From Sarcophilus harrisii (taxonomy: Eukaryota; Chordata; Mammalia; Dasyuromorphia; Dasyuridae): 64,000 nt of DNA. Both the position numbers and the translations under genes were made by a program. The notes beneath the pieces were generated by a model. That model saw nothing but the letters and a program-made list of their open reading frames with translations. It was not told the DNA's origin and did not search any database. Where the stretch lies: NCBI RefSeq assembly GCF_902635505.1, contig NC_045432.1, forward strand, positions 6,135,275 through 6,199,274. Direction: 5' to 3'. The stretch's first letter is position 1. Every line of letters starts with the position of its first letter. Positions 1 through 10,975 of the stretch are shown here, one piece after another.

Positions 1-1084
1 GGGTAGACACTGTCCATTAAATGTGGGACAGAGCCCCCCCCCCCCCGGAGATCAATGTCAGAGACCCATTATGGAGATCAGTATCAGAGACCCCCATGGT
101 GACAGAGTCCCCCATGGAGAACAATGGGAGAGACCCCCCCCATGGAGATCACAAGTAGACACCCCCATGGAGATTAATGTCAGAGAACCTCCATGGAGAT
201 GAAGGATAGGGGCCTCCCATGGAGATCACAGGTAGGGACCCAGCATAAAATTCAAGGTGAAAGACACCCCCCCCAGTGAAATCAGAGACAGACCCTAATT
301 GAGATCAGGCTCAGAGACCATTATATAGGTCAGAGACACAGACCCCCCCCGGAGATCAAAGGCAGAGACAACACATGGAAATCAGAGTAAGGGATTCCCC
401 TTGGAGATCAGGGCCAAAGATCTCCAATTGAGATGAGAGACAGAGTCCCTGTGAAGATCATGGTCAGAGACCCAACACGGAGATTAGGGACAGAGACTTC
501 CACAGAGTCAGAGACCTCCATGAAGATCAGCATCAGAGATGCTCCCCATGGAAATCTGGATCACAGTTGCCACTGTGGGCAGAGACCCTCCATGGACATC
601 AAGGACAGAGATCTCTAAGGAGATCAAGATCCAATACCCCCAAGACAGATCTCCCTTATAGAGACCAAGGGCAGAGACTTCACATGGAGATTAGTGTTGG
701 ACATCATGGATATCAGTGGTAGAGACTCCTTATGGAGATCAGGTTCAAGATATTGAAGGGGCAGAAAAATCCTATGCAGATCAGGGCCAGAGACTCACCA
801 TGAAGATCATAGGCATAGACTACCTATGAAGATGAGAAGCAGGGATGCGCCAATTCAGGTTTATAGACACTCCATGGAACTCGGGGGCAAAGACACCTAT
901 GGAGATCACAGGCAAACCCTCCCATGGAGATCAGGGTCACAGACCCCCCCCAGTGGAGAGTGGGGTCAGACACCTCTCATGGGAAACAGTGTCAGAGACC
1001 AATTATGGAGATCAGGGTCAGAAATCCCCCATAGACATCAGAATTCAAGACCATGGATATTAGAAGCAGAGATGATGTCCATAG
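1..1084 (-). repeat. Type A minisatellite, reverse orientation
   Basis: Degenerate tandem repeat of roughly 24-30 bp units. On the plus strand it reads as variants of GGAGATCAGGGTCAGAGA followed by CCCCCATG, the reverse complement of the unit that dominates the rest of the window. Units vary by substitution, small indels and C-tract length, so this is an old, drifting array. The short reading frames here are by-products of the repeat. Orientation flips at about 1085. No gene is seen. Confidence 0.9.
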
Positions 1085-1815
1085 AGGGTCTCTGCCCCTC
1101 TTCTTCATAAGGGGACTCTGCCCCAGAGTGTATTGGACAGTGAGCTCCACGGGGGATCTCTGAACCTGATCTCCATAATGGGTCTCTGACAATGATCTCC
1201 TTGGGGAGGGGGGGGCGCGTCTCTGTCCATCATGTCCATGGCAGGTCTTTGCCTCTGATCTCTTTGGTGGGGTCTGTGCAACAATAAACGTGCCACCTTT
1301 AATTCCTTACAAATTTCTCTTCCCTTTCTCATGACCTCATTGTTTCCCCTCAATTTTGCTGTGAATCTTTACCCCTCTTGTCCATACACACTGCGCCCCC
1401 CTTCCACCATCTCTGCCTTTGGTCTCTGTGGGTTGTTGATGTCCCTGACCTCCCGGGACTGTTTGGGCCCCAGATGTCCATGAGATGTCTGTCTCTGCTC
1501 TTCATGATGGATGTCTCTGCTCTCTATCTCCTTGTTGGTGTCTCTTTTATCTCTACATCCATCTCATCCCATAATCTACATGGCAGTCTCTAACCTTGAT
1601 ATCCTTGAAGTGTCTCTTTCCTTAGAGGTTCTGCAACCCTGATCTGCATGGGGGGAGGGGGGGTTCCTTCCAAAGATGGATTTCTGACACTAAACTCCAT
1701 ACAAGGGTTTCTTACCCAGACTTGTATAGGGATTCTCTGACCTGGATTTTTATGGTTGGTCTCTGAATTTGATCTCCATGCCGGGTCTCTGAACATGTTC
1801 TTTATACAGAGTCTG
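1085..1815 (+). repeat. Type A minisatellite, forward orientation, with one 210-bp-type module
   Basis: The same repeat, now reading GATCTCCATGGGG then TCTCTGACCCT on the plus strand. It includes one forward copy of the recurring long module at about 1258-1423 (starts near TCTTTGGTGGGGTCT, contains CTTCCCTTTCTCATGACCT). Orientation flips again near 1815. Confidence 0.85.
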
Positions 1816-3235
1816 TCTCTGATCTCAATGGGGCATAAAAATTGGGGGGAGGTGAAATTCAGAGATCAACTATAAAAATGAGGGTCAAAGAACCCCCACA
1901 GAGATCAGGGACAGAGATGCCCCATAGAGAGCAGGATCCAAGTCTACCATGTCCCCTTATGCAGAGCAGTGAAAAAATCCCCTATGGAGATGAGATTCAG
2001 AGAGCATCCATAGCGATCAGGGTCAGAGAACCCCCATAAAGAGTAGAGTTAGCCATCCTAGGGAGATCAGTGTCAAACCCAACTCCCCCCCCCAAGAATG
2101 AGGCCTCCCATGGAGAATAGAGGCAGAAACTTCCCATGGATGTCAGGATCACGGGCCCCACCCGTGCAGAGAATCTTCACGATCATCAATGACAGAGCCC
2201 AATGGAAATCAAAGTGTGAGATTCACTAAGACTTGATAGATAGAAACCTGGAGACCAACAGAAAAAAAAAAAAGAGATGGTGGAAAAGATCAGCAAGTGT
2301 ATGGAGATGAGGGGCAGAGATTCACAGGGAAATTAGGGGAAAATTCAGATCATGAAGAAGAGAAGAGAAACATGTAAGGAATAAAAGGTGGCAGGGTTAT
2401 TATTGCAGAGACCCCACCAAAGAAATCAGGGGCAGTGACCCCCATGGAGATCAGAGGTAGAGGTATCCAGGGGTAGAGAAACCCATCAAAATAAGGCTCA
2501 GAGACTCTCAAGGAGATCAGAGGCACAGAGCCCACATGGAAATCAGGGCTATAGACCCCCAGAAGGATGAGAGTAGACCCCCCATGAATATTAGAAGCAG
2601 AGACCCCTCATGGAGATCAGAGGTAGAGACTCTCCATGGATTTCAGGGACAGTGAGACAGACCTCTCATGGACATCTGGGTCCAAGACCTCCATGGATCC
2701 TTGGAAAACAGTGCAAAGACTCCCAAATGAGATCAGAGACATACCCTTTATGGAGTTAAGGTTAGAGACCCACTATGAACATCAGGGGCAGAAACCATCC
2801 ATGGAGATCAGAGTCAGAAACCCCTCCAGGGAAAGAGACCCTCCATAGACATCGACAGAGACCCCCATAGAGATCACAGGGTGAGATGGACAAAGAAATG
2901 AGGGATAGAAATCAGAAGATAAACAAAAAAAGAGATGGTAGAAGAGAGCAGCAGAGTTGTGGAGATGAGGGGTAAAGATTCACAGGGAAATTAGGGAAAA
3001 AGATCAGGTCATGAGGAAGGGAAGAAAAAGGTGTAAGGAATAAAAGGTAGCAGAATTATTGTTGCAGAAACCCCATCAAGGACATCAGAGGCAGAGACCC
3101 GCCCCATGGAGATCAAAGACAGAGAGCCTCTATGAAGATTATTGCCAGAGACCCATTATGGATATCAGTCAGAGATCCCCTATGTAGATAAGGGGCCAAG
3201 ACCACTCAGGGGCAAAGAACAGCTATGGCGATGGG
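1816..3235 (-). repeat. Type A minisatellite, reverse orientation, with two long modules
   Basis: Reverse-orientation units carrying two reverse-complement copies of the long module at about 2220-2430 and 2875-3090, recognisable by GAGATGGTGGAA, ATGAGGGGCAGAGATTCACA and GTAAGGAATAAAAGGTGGCA. The two copies are about 655 bp apart. No gene is seen. Confidence 0.85.
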
Positions 3236-3796
3236 AGCCACAGACTCTGTCACAATAAACCTAGCACCTGGTATACAAGTTTCTCTCCCCTTCCTTATAG
3301 CCTGATCTTTTCCCCTAATTTCCCTGTAAATCTTTGCCCCTCATGTCCACACACTCTGCTGCCCCTTCCACCATCTCTTTTTTGTTGGATTTCAGCTCTC
3401 AAAGCCTCATCTCTTTATCCATTATGCCTCTACATGGAGGTCCCTGGCTTTGATCTACATGGAGGGTCTCTGCCACCAAGGGGTCTGTGAACTTGGTCAT
3501 CATAGAGGGGGGGTCTCCATCCATAGGGAGGTTTCTGACACTAATCTCCGTAGGGTTCTCTGACCCTGATCATCATGGAGGTCTATCACTGATTTAAATG
3601 GGGGGGGTCTTTACTCTGAATTCTGGGGTGGGCCCTTACCCATGATTTCCATGAGAGGTCTCTCCTGCTCCATGGGGTTCTCTGGCCTTTATCTTCATGG
3701 GTGATCTTGACCCCTGATCTCCATGGGGATTTTATCACCCTAGTTTGTATGGGCAGTCTGAATTTGAACTTCATGGGGGGACTCTCCTTGATTGCC
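3236..3796 (+). repeat. Type A minisatellite, forward orientation
   Basis: Forward units with one forward copy of the long module at about 3245-3425. It ends where an LTR begins at about 3797. The orientation switch near 3235 joins a reverse and a forward segment without a recognisable transposon at the join. Confidence 0.85.
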
Positions 3797-6065
3797 ATTG
3801 TGTGGGGAAAAGGTGAAGAATTAAGCACATTGATCAGGGACTATTATCTAAAGCCTTAAAGGCCTCAGTTTAGGAAGCATGTGATTTTAGATAAGGTCTG
3901 GACTATATTGTTCAAAGAAGGACACTAGTGGGAAAGCTATACGTCTACTGCATCCCACTGACCAAATAGGGGGATAAAGGTTTATGTGACCAATCACACT
4001 ATATAGAGGGTGGGCTTTTGGAAGTTCTTTGTCTGAAATGTATAAAAGCTGTGAACATTTTCTTTCTTTTCTTTTTTTTTTTGTAGCCATCTCTAATACT
4101 TTTTTTATATACATGACCAAACTGTTATTTTGCTGTACAAAAAGAATCAGACTCTGAAATATTGTACAATTAGCCTGTGAAGGAAATCCAAAATGCAGGT
4201 GGGCATAGATATAGGGATTGGGGATTCAATGTCATGGTTTTCAGTCATCTCCCAGAGTTCTTTCTCTGGGCGTAGCTGGTTCAGTTCATTCCTGCTCCAC
4301 TGGAACTGATTTGGTTGATCTCATTGCTGGGGATGGCCAGGTCCATCAGAATTGGTCATCATATGGTATTGTTGTTGAAGTATATAGTGATCTCTTGGCC
4401 CTGCTTGTTGTGAACATTTTCAAGGGAGTGGCTCTCTCCTGCTGTGAATTTGGCTCCCAGACCAGGATGGGGTTCACTTCTTGAGATTCTAATAAATAAT
4501 TCTGCTTTCTATGAGTGATCTCTGTAGTAGTCAATTTGGGCAGGTCTTTTTGTCCCAAACAGTTGGGGGCTCTCCGGGATGGGGTCTTTGGGGGAGACAG
4601 CTATGTGCACCCCGGACAGGGACAGGCACCCACAGAGCAGTTTTCTCCATGGTCTCTGGCTCTGGGTGGGCAGCCTCCCTCCCTCTTAGACAACGACCTG
4701 AGGCAAGAACACTCAGTGGAAAGCAGAATTGAAGACTGAAGGAAGTAGAGTCCTGACTGGCCCGTGTAGTTTTAGAATCCACACGTGATGGCTCGGTAAG
4801 CTCTCGGAACAGTTGGAGAGTCTTATTGGCAGGGGCTTAGGGAACCCGAGGGAATAGCCCTTGCTAAATTTTGTTGAGTGCTGGACTGTGACAGGCCCCA
4901 GTGGTAAAGAACTGTCGAGGGAAACTTCCAGGAAACTGCTGAACTTAGTTTGGGAACTAAGTATGGGAAAGACACAGTCCAAGAATTTGTCAAGACAGTA
5001 GTGAGGTACAAAAAGATAAAAGAAAAGATAAAGGGGAAAAAATAGAGGTCTGTGTGTGTCTGTGTGTGTCTGTGTGTGTCTGTGTTTGCTTTGCATTTTG
5101 TGTTCTGTATTAAAAAGTTAGCAAGCTCATAAGAGATAAGAATTCAGCCTCTGTGTTGCAGGCTTAGGAAAATATCAGGCTCAATTGTTGGGAGTGGAAT
5201 TCATTCAGAGTGGTAATTCTTTCAGAGTGGCTTAGGTAAGAAAAGAAGTTTGAAGAATCTTTTTCTCTCTCTCTTTACATCTGGCTGACTGCAGCGGCCT
5301 TGTGGGAAAAAGGGAGAAATGGGAGAAAAAGGGGGAAATAAAAACATAGATTGAAAGGGATTTGAACAATGTGCTAACATTTAAAGAAAAGAATTTTGAA
5401 TAGAATATCTAGACATTCTCTGTGAAGGCAGAGAAATGCACTAAACAGGATTGGAAGTTTAGAGAAGCTCCGTTTGGATTCTGGGAGGAAAGAATGTTCA
5501 AGGTGAAAGAAAGTTCTCTCCAGGGGAGGAGTCCTGGGAAAAGCCCCTAGTCTGTTTTGCTGATTTAAAAGCTCTGTTAAGTTTTAAGAACAATGGTTAA
5601 GAAATTTGGGGATTAGTTATTTGAAAATTTGCTTGTGATTTTAAACTTTTTAACCTGATGTACTAATTTGTAAATAAGGAAAAACTGGGCTGAAGAATAA
5701 AACCTTCTCTGAATGAAACAGACAGGAGAAAAAATTTTGATTAGGAACTTTGGGATGAGTCTGAAATTAGTGGGCAATAATTTTGCTATTATTGCCTTTG
5801 CTTGCTAGATTTGTTTATTCTGAGTCTAAGATCTTGGAATTTGTTTGACTATTGAAACCTTGATTACTAAAGAGGAAAAAGAAAAAAAAATTGTCTATTT
5901 TAAGAATGGAAAAAAACCCAGTCTGCTCTAGTTAGAGGAGACGCGGGAAAAAGGCAATCAAATTCAAGCTTAGCTTGGCCTTTGCAATAAAAAGCTCTGG
6001 AGATAAGATGCTAATTGCTGTGAGAAGAAATGTAGCAGGGGTGGGGGGAATCTTTTATAAAGTTT
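3797..6065 (+). mobile_element. ERV fossil (class I, tRNA-Pro PBS): 5' LTR plus leader/5' internal region
   Basis: A plus-strand fragment of a gammaretrovirus-like element. The LTR runs from TGTGGGGAAAAGGTGAAG near 3797 to CA at 4560-4561. It has a TATAAA at about 4041 and AATAAA near 4492, and is split by an L1 insertion. Directly after it, 4564-4580 matches a tRNA-Pro primer binding site (TGGGGGCTC...CCGGGAT). The following 1.5 kb is the leader and 5' internal region, and matches in reverse the 29.0-29.5 kb and 40.3-42.9 kb parts of the two other family members here. The rest of the virus is missing and minisatellite resumes near 6065. It is a broken, old relic. Confidence 0.85.
4063..4408 (-). 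mobile_element. L1 3'-end fragment inserted in the LTR
   Basis: A truncated marsupial L1 3' end in minus orientation, with poly-T at its left edge and terminal ORF2/3'UTR-type sequence matching the other L1 tails here. It is flanked by a 13-bp target-site duplication, TGTGAACATTTTC, at 4050-4062 and 4409-4421, so it is a genuine L1-machinery insertion into the LTR just downstream of the TATA box. It is younger than the ERV. Confidence 0.9.
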
Positions 6066-7445
6066 AGGGGTAAATATACCCCATGGAAATCAGGACCCTC
6101 AAATGAAATCAGAAACAGATGCCTATGGAGATCATAATAAGAGACCCCCATAGCAATCAAGGTTGCAGACCCCTCAGGGAGATTAGATTCAGATACCTAT
6201 TATGGAAATCAGGGTCAGAGATCCCCCATGAAAACAAGGGTCCAATATTCCCCAGGGGCAGAATCTCGTTATGGACACCTGAGGCAGAGACTTCACATGA
6301 AGGTAAAGGTCAGAGACACCCCCCCACCTTGAAACTCAGGGCAAAGATCTCCAATTGAGATGAGAGATAAACCCCTTATGGAGATCATGGTCAGAGGCTC
6401 ATCATAAAAATCAAGACAGGAGACCCCCTATGAATATCGGGGTCATAGATCCCTCGGGATTGGAGATCCCTCAGGGACATGAAGGACAGAGATGCCCCTT
6501 GGAGATCAAATTCAGAAAAGGACATTAAAATCAGAGTCAGACAACACCTATGGTGGTCTGAATCAATGACACCCCATGGAGAACAGTGTCAGAAAATCCT
6601 CCCCGGCAAAGAAACCTCCCATGGAAATAAGGGTCAGAGACCTCCTGTGGAGATCAGTGTTACAGAACCCCGTGGGCAAAGAATCTTCATGGACATCAAG
6701 GACACAGACCCATCATGGAGATCACGGGGTGACATGGACAATGAGATGATGGAGAGACAGCTGAAGACCAACAAAAATGAAGAGATGGTGGAAGGGGCAG
6801 TAGAGTGTGTGGAGATGAGGGGAAAAGATTCCCTGGAAAATTAGGGATAAAAGATCAGGTCATGAAGAAGAGAAGAGAACCGTGTAAGGAATAAAAGGTG
6901 GCAGGGTTATTGTTGCAGAGACCCCACGGAGGAGACCACAGGTAGAGATGCTGCCATGGAGATCAGTGGCAGAGACCCCCCATGAAAATCCAAGGCAGAC
7001 CTCTCATGGACATCTGGATCAGAGAACCCTCACGGAGGTCAGGACCAGAGGGCCCCACCTTGGAAATCAGCACAAAGACTCCAGTTGAGATCACAGAGAA
7101 ATGCCTATGGAGATCATGGTTAGAAATCCACCATGGAGATCAGGGGCAGAGACCCCCACGGGTTAGAAAACCTCCATGGATATCAAGGACAGAGATGCCC
7201 CATGGAGATCACTGGCAGAGAGCCTCCATGGAAATCTGGCCCAGAGGTCCCTATGGATTTCAAGGACACAGACCACTCATGGAAACCAGGAGTACAGACA
7301 TTCCCATGGAGATCAGAGTTCAAGACCTCCAAGGGGTAGAGCCTCCATATTGACACCAGGTGCAGAAGCCTCACATGGAGATTTGTGTTACCACATGTGG
7401 AGATCAGTGGCAGAGACCCCTCATGGAAATCAGGGCCAGACACCT
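6066..7445 (-). repeat. Type A minisatellite, reverse orientation
   Basis: Reverse units with one reverse copy of the long module at about 6722-6935. Near 7445 the strand flips again, directly into a forward module copy. Confidence 0.85.
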
Positions 7446-7910
7446 TCGGACGCCTGATCTTTTGCCCTAATTTTCCTATAAATTTTTGCCCCTCATGTCC
7501 ACATACTCTGCAGCCACCTTTTACCATTTCTTCTTTTTTGTTGGTTTTCAACTCTTTCACTCATCTCTTAGCAAATCTAGGCAAGGGGATCCCTGTCCTT
7601 GATGTCCCTGGGAAAGTTGCTGACACTAATCACCATGAGGGTCTCTGACACTGATCTCCATGGGGAATCTGCCTCTCATTTCAATGGGGGTACTTTGACC
7701 CTAATTTCCATAGAGGCTCCTAGCCATGATCTCTATGGGGTATCTCTACCCCTGATCTTTATGGGTGGTTTCTGACTTTGATCTCCACTGGAGGATCTCT
7801 ACCATTGATTTCTAAGGGAAGTCTCTGTTTCTAATCTCCATGGATTGGTCTACCCTGATCTCCATAGGGGCGCCCTGCACATAACCTTTACGGAGAAATT
7901 ATGTCCGTCC
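7446..7910 (+). repeat. Type A minisatellite, forward orientation
   Basis: Begins inside a partial forward copy of the long module (about 7452-7570), followed by forward units of the GATCTCCATGGGG type. It ends at the L1 insertion. Confidence 0.8.
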
Positions 7911-8399
7911 AGGAGATCATTATATACTTCAACAACAATACTATATAATGACCAGTTCTGATGGACCAGGCCATCCTCAGCAACGAGATCAACCAAATCA
8001 TTTCTAATGGAGCAGTAATGAACTGAACCAGCTACGCCCAGAGAAAGAACTCTGGGAGATGACTAACAACCATTACATTGAATTCCCAATCCCTATATTT
8101 ATGCCCACCTGCATTTTGGATTTCCTTCACAAGCTAATTGTACAATATTTCAGAGTCTGATTCTCTTTGTACAGCAAAATAACGGTTTGGTCATGTATAC
8201 TTATTGTGTATCTAATTTATATTTTAATATATTTAACATCTACTGGTCATCCTGCCATCTGGGGGGGGGGGTAAGAGGTGAAAAATTGGAACAAGAGGTT
8301 TGTCAACTGTTAATGCTGTAAAGTTACTCATACATATAACCTGTAAATAAAAGGCTATTAAATTAAAAAAATTAATAAAAATAAAAATAAGAAAAAAAT
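7911..8399 (+). mobile_element. L1 3' end, 5'-truncated, plus strand
   Basis: Terminal ORF2 and 3'UTR of the marsupial L1 family seen repeatedly in this window. It ends in AATAAAAGGCTATTAAA and an A-rich tail. Short imperfect similarity between the flanks (ATGTCCGT at 7901 and ATGTCTGT at 8399) may be a decayed target-site duplication. Confidence 0.85.
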
Positions 8400-8558
8400 A
8401 TGTCTGTGATCTTCATGGTATGTCTGTGGCCCCGGTCTCCAGAGTGGTTCTTTGCCCCTGAGTGGTCTTGGACCCTGATCTCCATGGGGGATCTTTTACT
8501 CTGATCTCGATGCTGGGTCTGTTACTGATTTCCACGGGAGATCTCTGCCACTGATTTC
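8400..8558 (+). repeat. Minisatellite, forward
   Basis: A short stretch of forward units between two L1 insertions. Its right end supplies the left copy of the duplication flanking the next L1. Confidence 0.8.
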
Positions 8559-9743
8559 TTTCTTTTTTTTTTATTTAATAGCCTTTTATTTACAGGATAT
8601 TCATGGTAACTCTTACAGCATTAACATTAACCTCTTGTTCAATCCTTTACCCCCCCCTAGATGGCAGGATGACCTGATATTAAATATATTAAAATGTAAA
8701 TTAGATACACATAACTCATATAACGTATTTTTAAAAGAATCGAACTCTGAATACAATTAACATTGAAAAATCGAAATACTGGTGGTAAAAATATAGGTTG
8801 AAATTCAATAATATTTTACTCATCTCCAGGTTCTTTCTGGCATAACTAGTTCAGTTCATTACTACTCCATTGAAATAATTTAATTGATCTCATTGTAGAT
8901 AGCCAAACCATCAGACTAGTCATCATATATATTGTTGAAATATATAATGATCTCCTGGTCTACTCATTCCTCAGCATCAGTTCGTGTAAGTCTCTCAGGC
9001 CTTTCTGAAATCATCCTGTTGGTCTTTTCTTACAGAACAGTAATATTCCATAATATTCATATACCACAATTTATTCAGCCATTCTCAACTGATGGACATC
9101 CATTCAGTTTCAGTTTCTAGCCACTACAAAGAGGCTGCCACAAACATTCGTCACATACAGGTCCCTTTCCCTTCTTTATAATCTCTTTGGGATATAATCC
9201 CAGTAGTAACACTGCTGGGTCAAAGGGTATGCACAGTTTGATAACTTTTTGAGCATAGTTCCAAACTACTCTCCAGAATGGTTGGATCCGTTCACAACTA
9301 CAACAACAATGCATCAATGTCCCAGTTTTCCCACGTCCCCTCCAACAATCATCAAATGATGGTGGCTTAGCTGTACCAGATCTAAAATTATATTATAGAG
9401 CAGCAGTTACCAAAACTATTTGGTATTGGCTAAGGAATAGATTAGTTGATCAGTGGAATAGATTGGGCTCAAGGGATAAAACAGTCAACAAATATAGCAA
9501 CCTAGTCTTTGACAAACCAAAGATCCAGCTTTTGGGATAAGAACTTACTGTTTGATAAAAATTGCTGGGAAAATTGGAAACTAATATGGCAGAAACTAGG
9601 CATTGATCCATACTTAACGCCGTACACCAAGATAAGGTCAAAATGGGTTCATGACCTAGGCATAAAGAATGAAATTATTAATAAATTAGAGGAACACAGG
9701 ATAGTTTACCTCTCAGACCTATGGAAGGGGAAGGTCTTTATGA
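8559..9743 (-). mobile_element. L1 with 5' inversion (twin priming)
   Basis: The left part (8559 to about 9345) is a minus-strand L1 3' end starting with poly-T and running into ORF2 sequence. The right part (about 9346-9743) is a more 5' segment of L1 ORF2 in plus orientation. The whole is enclosed by one 15-bp target-site duplication, TCTGCCACTGATTTC, at 8544-8558 and 9744-9758. This is the known signature of twin-primed L1 integration. The ORF2 pieces are broken and not functional. Confidence 0.92.
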
Positions 9744-10160
9744 TCTGCCACTGATTTCCATGGAGATCTCTGTCCCTGGGGAGGTTTCTAACACTGATGT
9801 GCATAGAGGTTTCTGACCCTGATCTCTACAATGAGTCACTACCTCTTCCCTTCCTAATTTCCCCCTCTAATTTCCCCTTTGAATCTTTGCCACTCATCTC
9901 CACACACTCTGTTGTGCCCTTTGACAATCTCTTCTTTTTCATTGATCTTCAACTTTCTATCCCTCATATCTTAGTGGATCTCACACTGTGATTTTTTTTG
10001 GGGGTCTGTGTCACTGATGTCAATGGGGGGGTCTCTGTCCCTGGTGGGGTTTCTGGCATTGATCTCCATAGTGGGTCTGACCATGATTTCCACGGGGATT
10101 TTGCGAGCCTGTTTTGTATGGGCAGTCTCTGAATTTGATCTCCATGGGGACTCTGTCCTT
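9744..10160 (+). repeat. Minisatellite, forward, with long module
   Basis: Forward units with a forward copy of the long module at about 9845-9985 (TTCCCCTTTGAATCTTTGCC, CTCCACACACTCTG). This is the last copy of the long module before the type B array begins. Confidence 0.85.
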
Positions 10161-10975
10161 TTTTTTTTATTCATTCATTCATTCATTCATTTATTTATTT
10201 ATTTAATAGCCTTTTATTTACAGGTTATATGCATGGATAACTTTACAGCATTAACAATTGCCAAACCTCTTGTTCCAATTTTTCCCCTCTTACCCCCCAC
10301 CCCCTCCCCCAGATGGCAGGATGACGAGTAGATGTTAAATATATTAAAATATAAATTAGATACACAATAAGTATACATGACCAAAACGTTATTTTGCTGT
10401 ACAAAGAGAATCAGACTCTGAATTATTGTACAATTAGCTTGTGAAGGAAATAAAAAATGCAGGTGGCCATAGATATAGGGATTGGGAATTCAATGTAATG
10501 GTTTTTAGTCATCTCCCAGAGTTCTTTCTCTGGGCGTAGCTGGTTCAGTTCATTACTGCTCCATTGGAAATGATTTGGTTGATCTCGTTGCTGAGGATGG
10601 CCTGATCCATCAGAACTGGTCATCATATAGTATTGTTGTTGAAGTATATAATGATCTCCTGGTCCTGTTCATTTCACTCAGCATCAGTTCGTGTAAGTCT
10701 CTCCAGGCCTCTCTGAAATCATCCTGTTGGTCATTTCTTACAGAACAATAATATTCCATAATATTCATATACCACAATTTACCCAAGCATTCTCCAATTG
10801 ATGGGCAGCCACTCATTTTCCAGCTTCTAGCCACTACAAACAGGGCTGCCACAAACATTCGTGCACATACAGGGCCCTTTCCCTTCTTTAAGATTTCTTT
10901 GGGGTATAAGCCCAGTAGTAACACTGCTAGGTCAAAGAGTATACACAGTATGATAGCTTTTTGAGCATAGTGGGA
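10161..10975 (-). mobile_element. L1 3' end, 5'-truncated, minus strand
   Basis: Starts with poly-T and an ATTC/ATTT microsatellite (about 10170-10205) derived from the tail, then the 3'UTR and the end of ORF2. The terminal ORF2 reading frame is partly open on the minus strand. It is flanked by an 11-bp target-site duplication, ACTCTGTCCTT, at 10150-10160 and 10976-10986, so it landed in a minisatellite unit. Confidence 0.92.
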
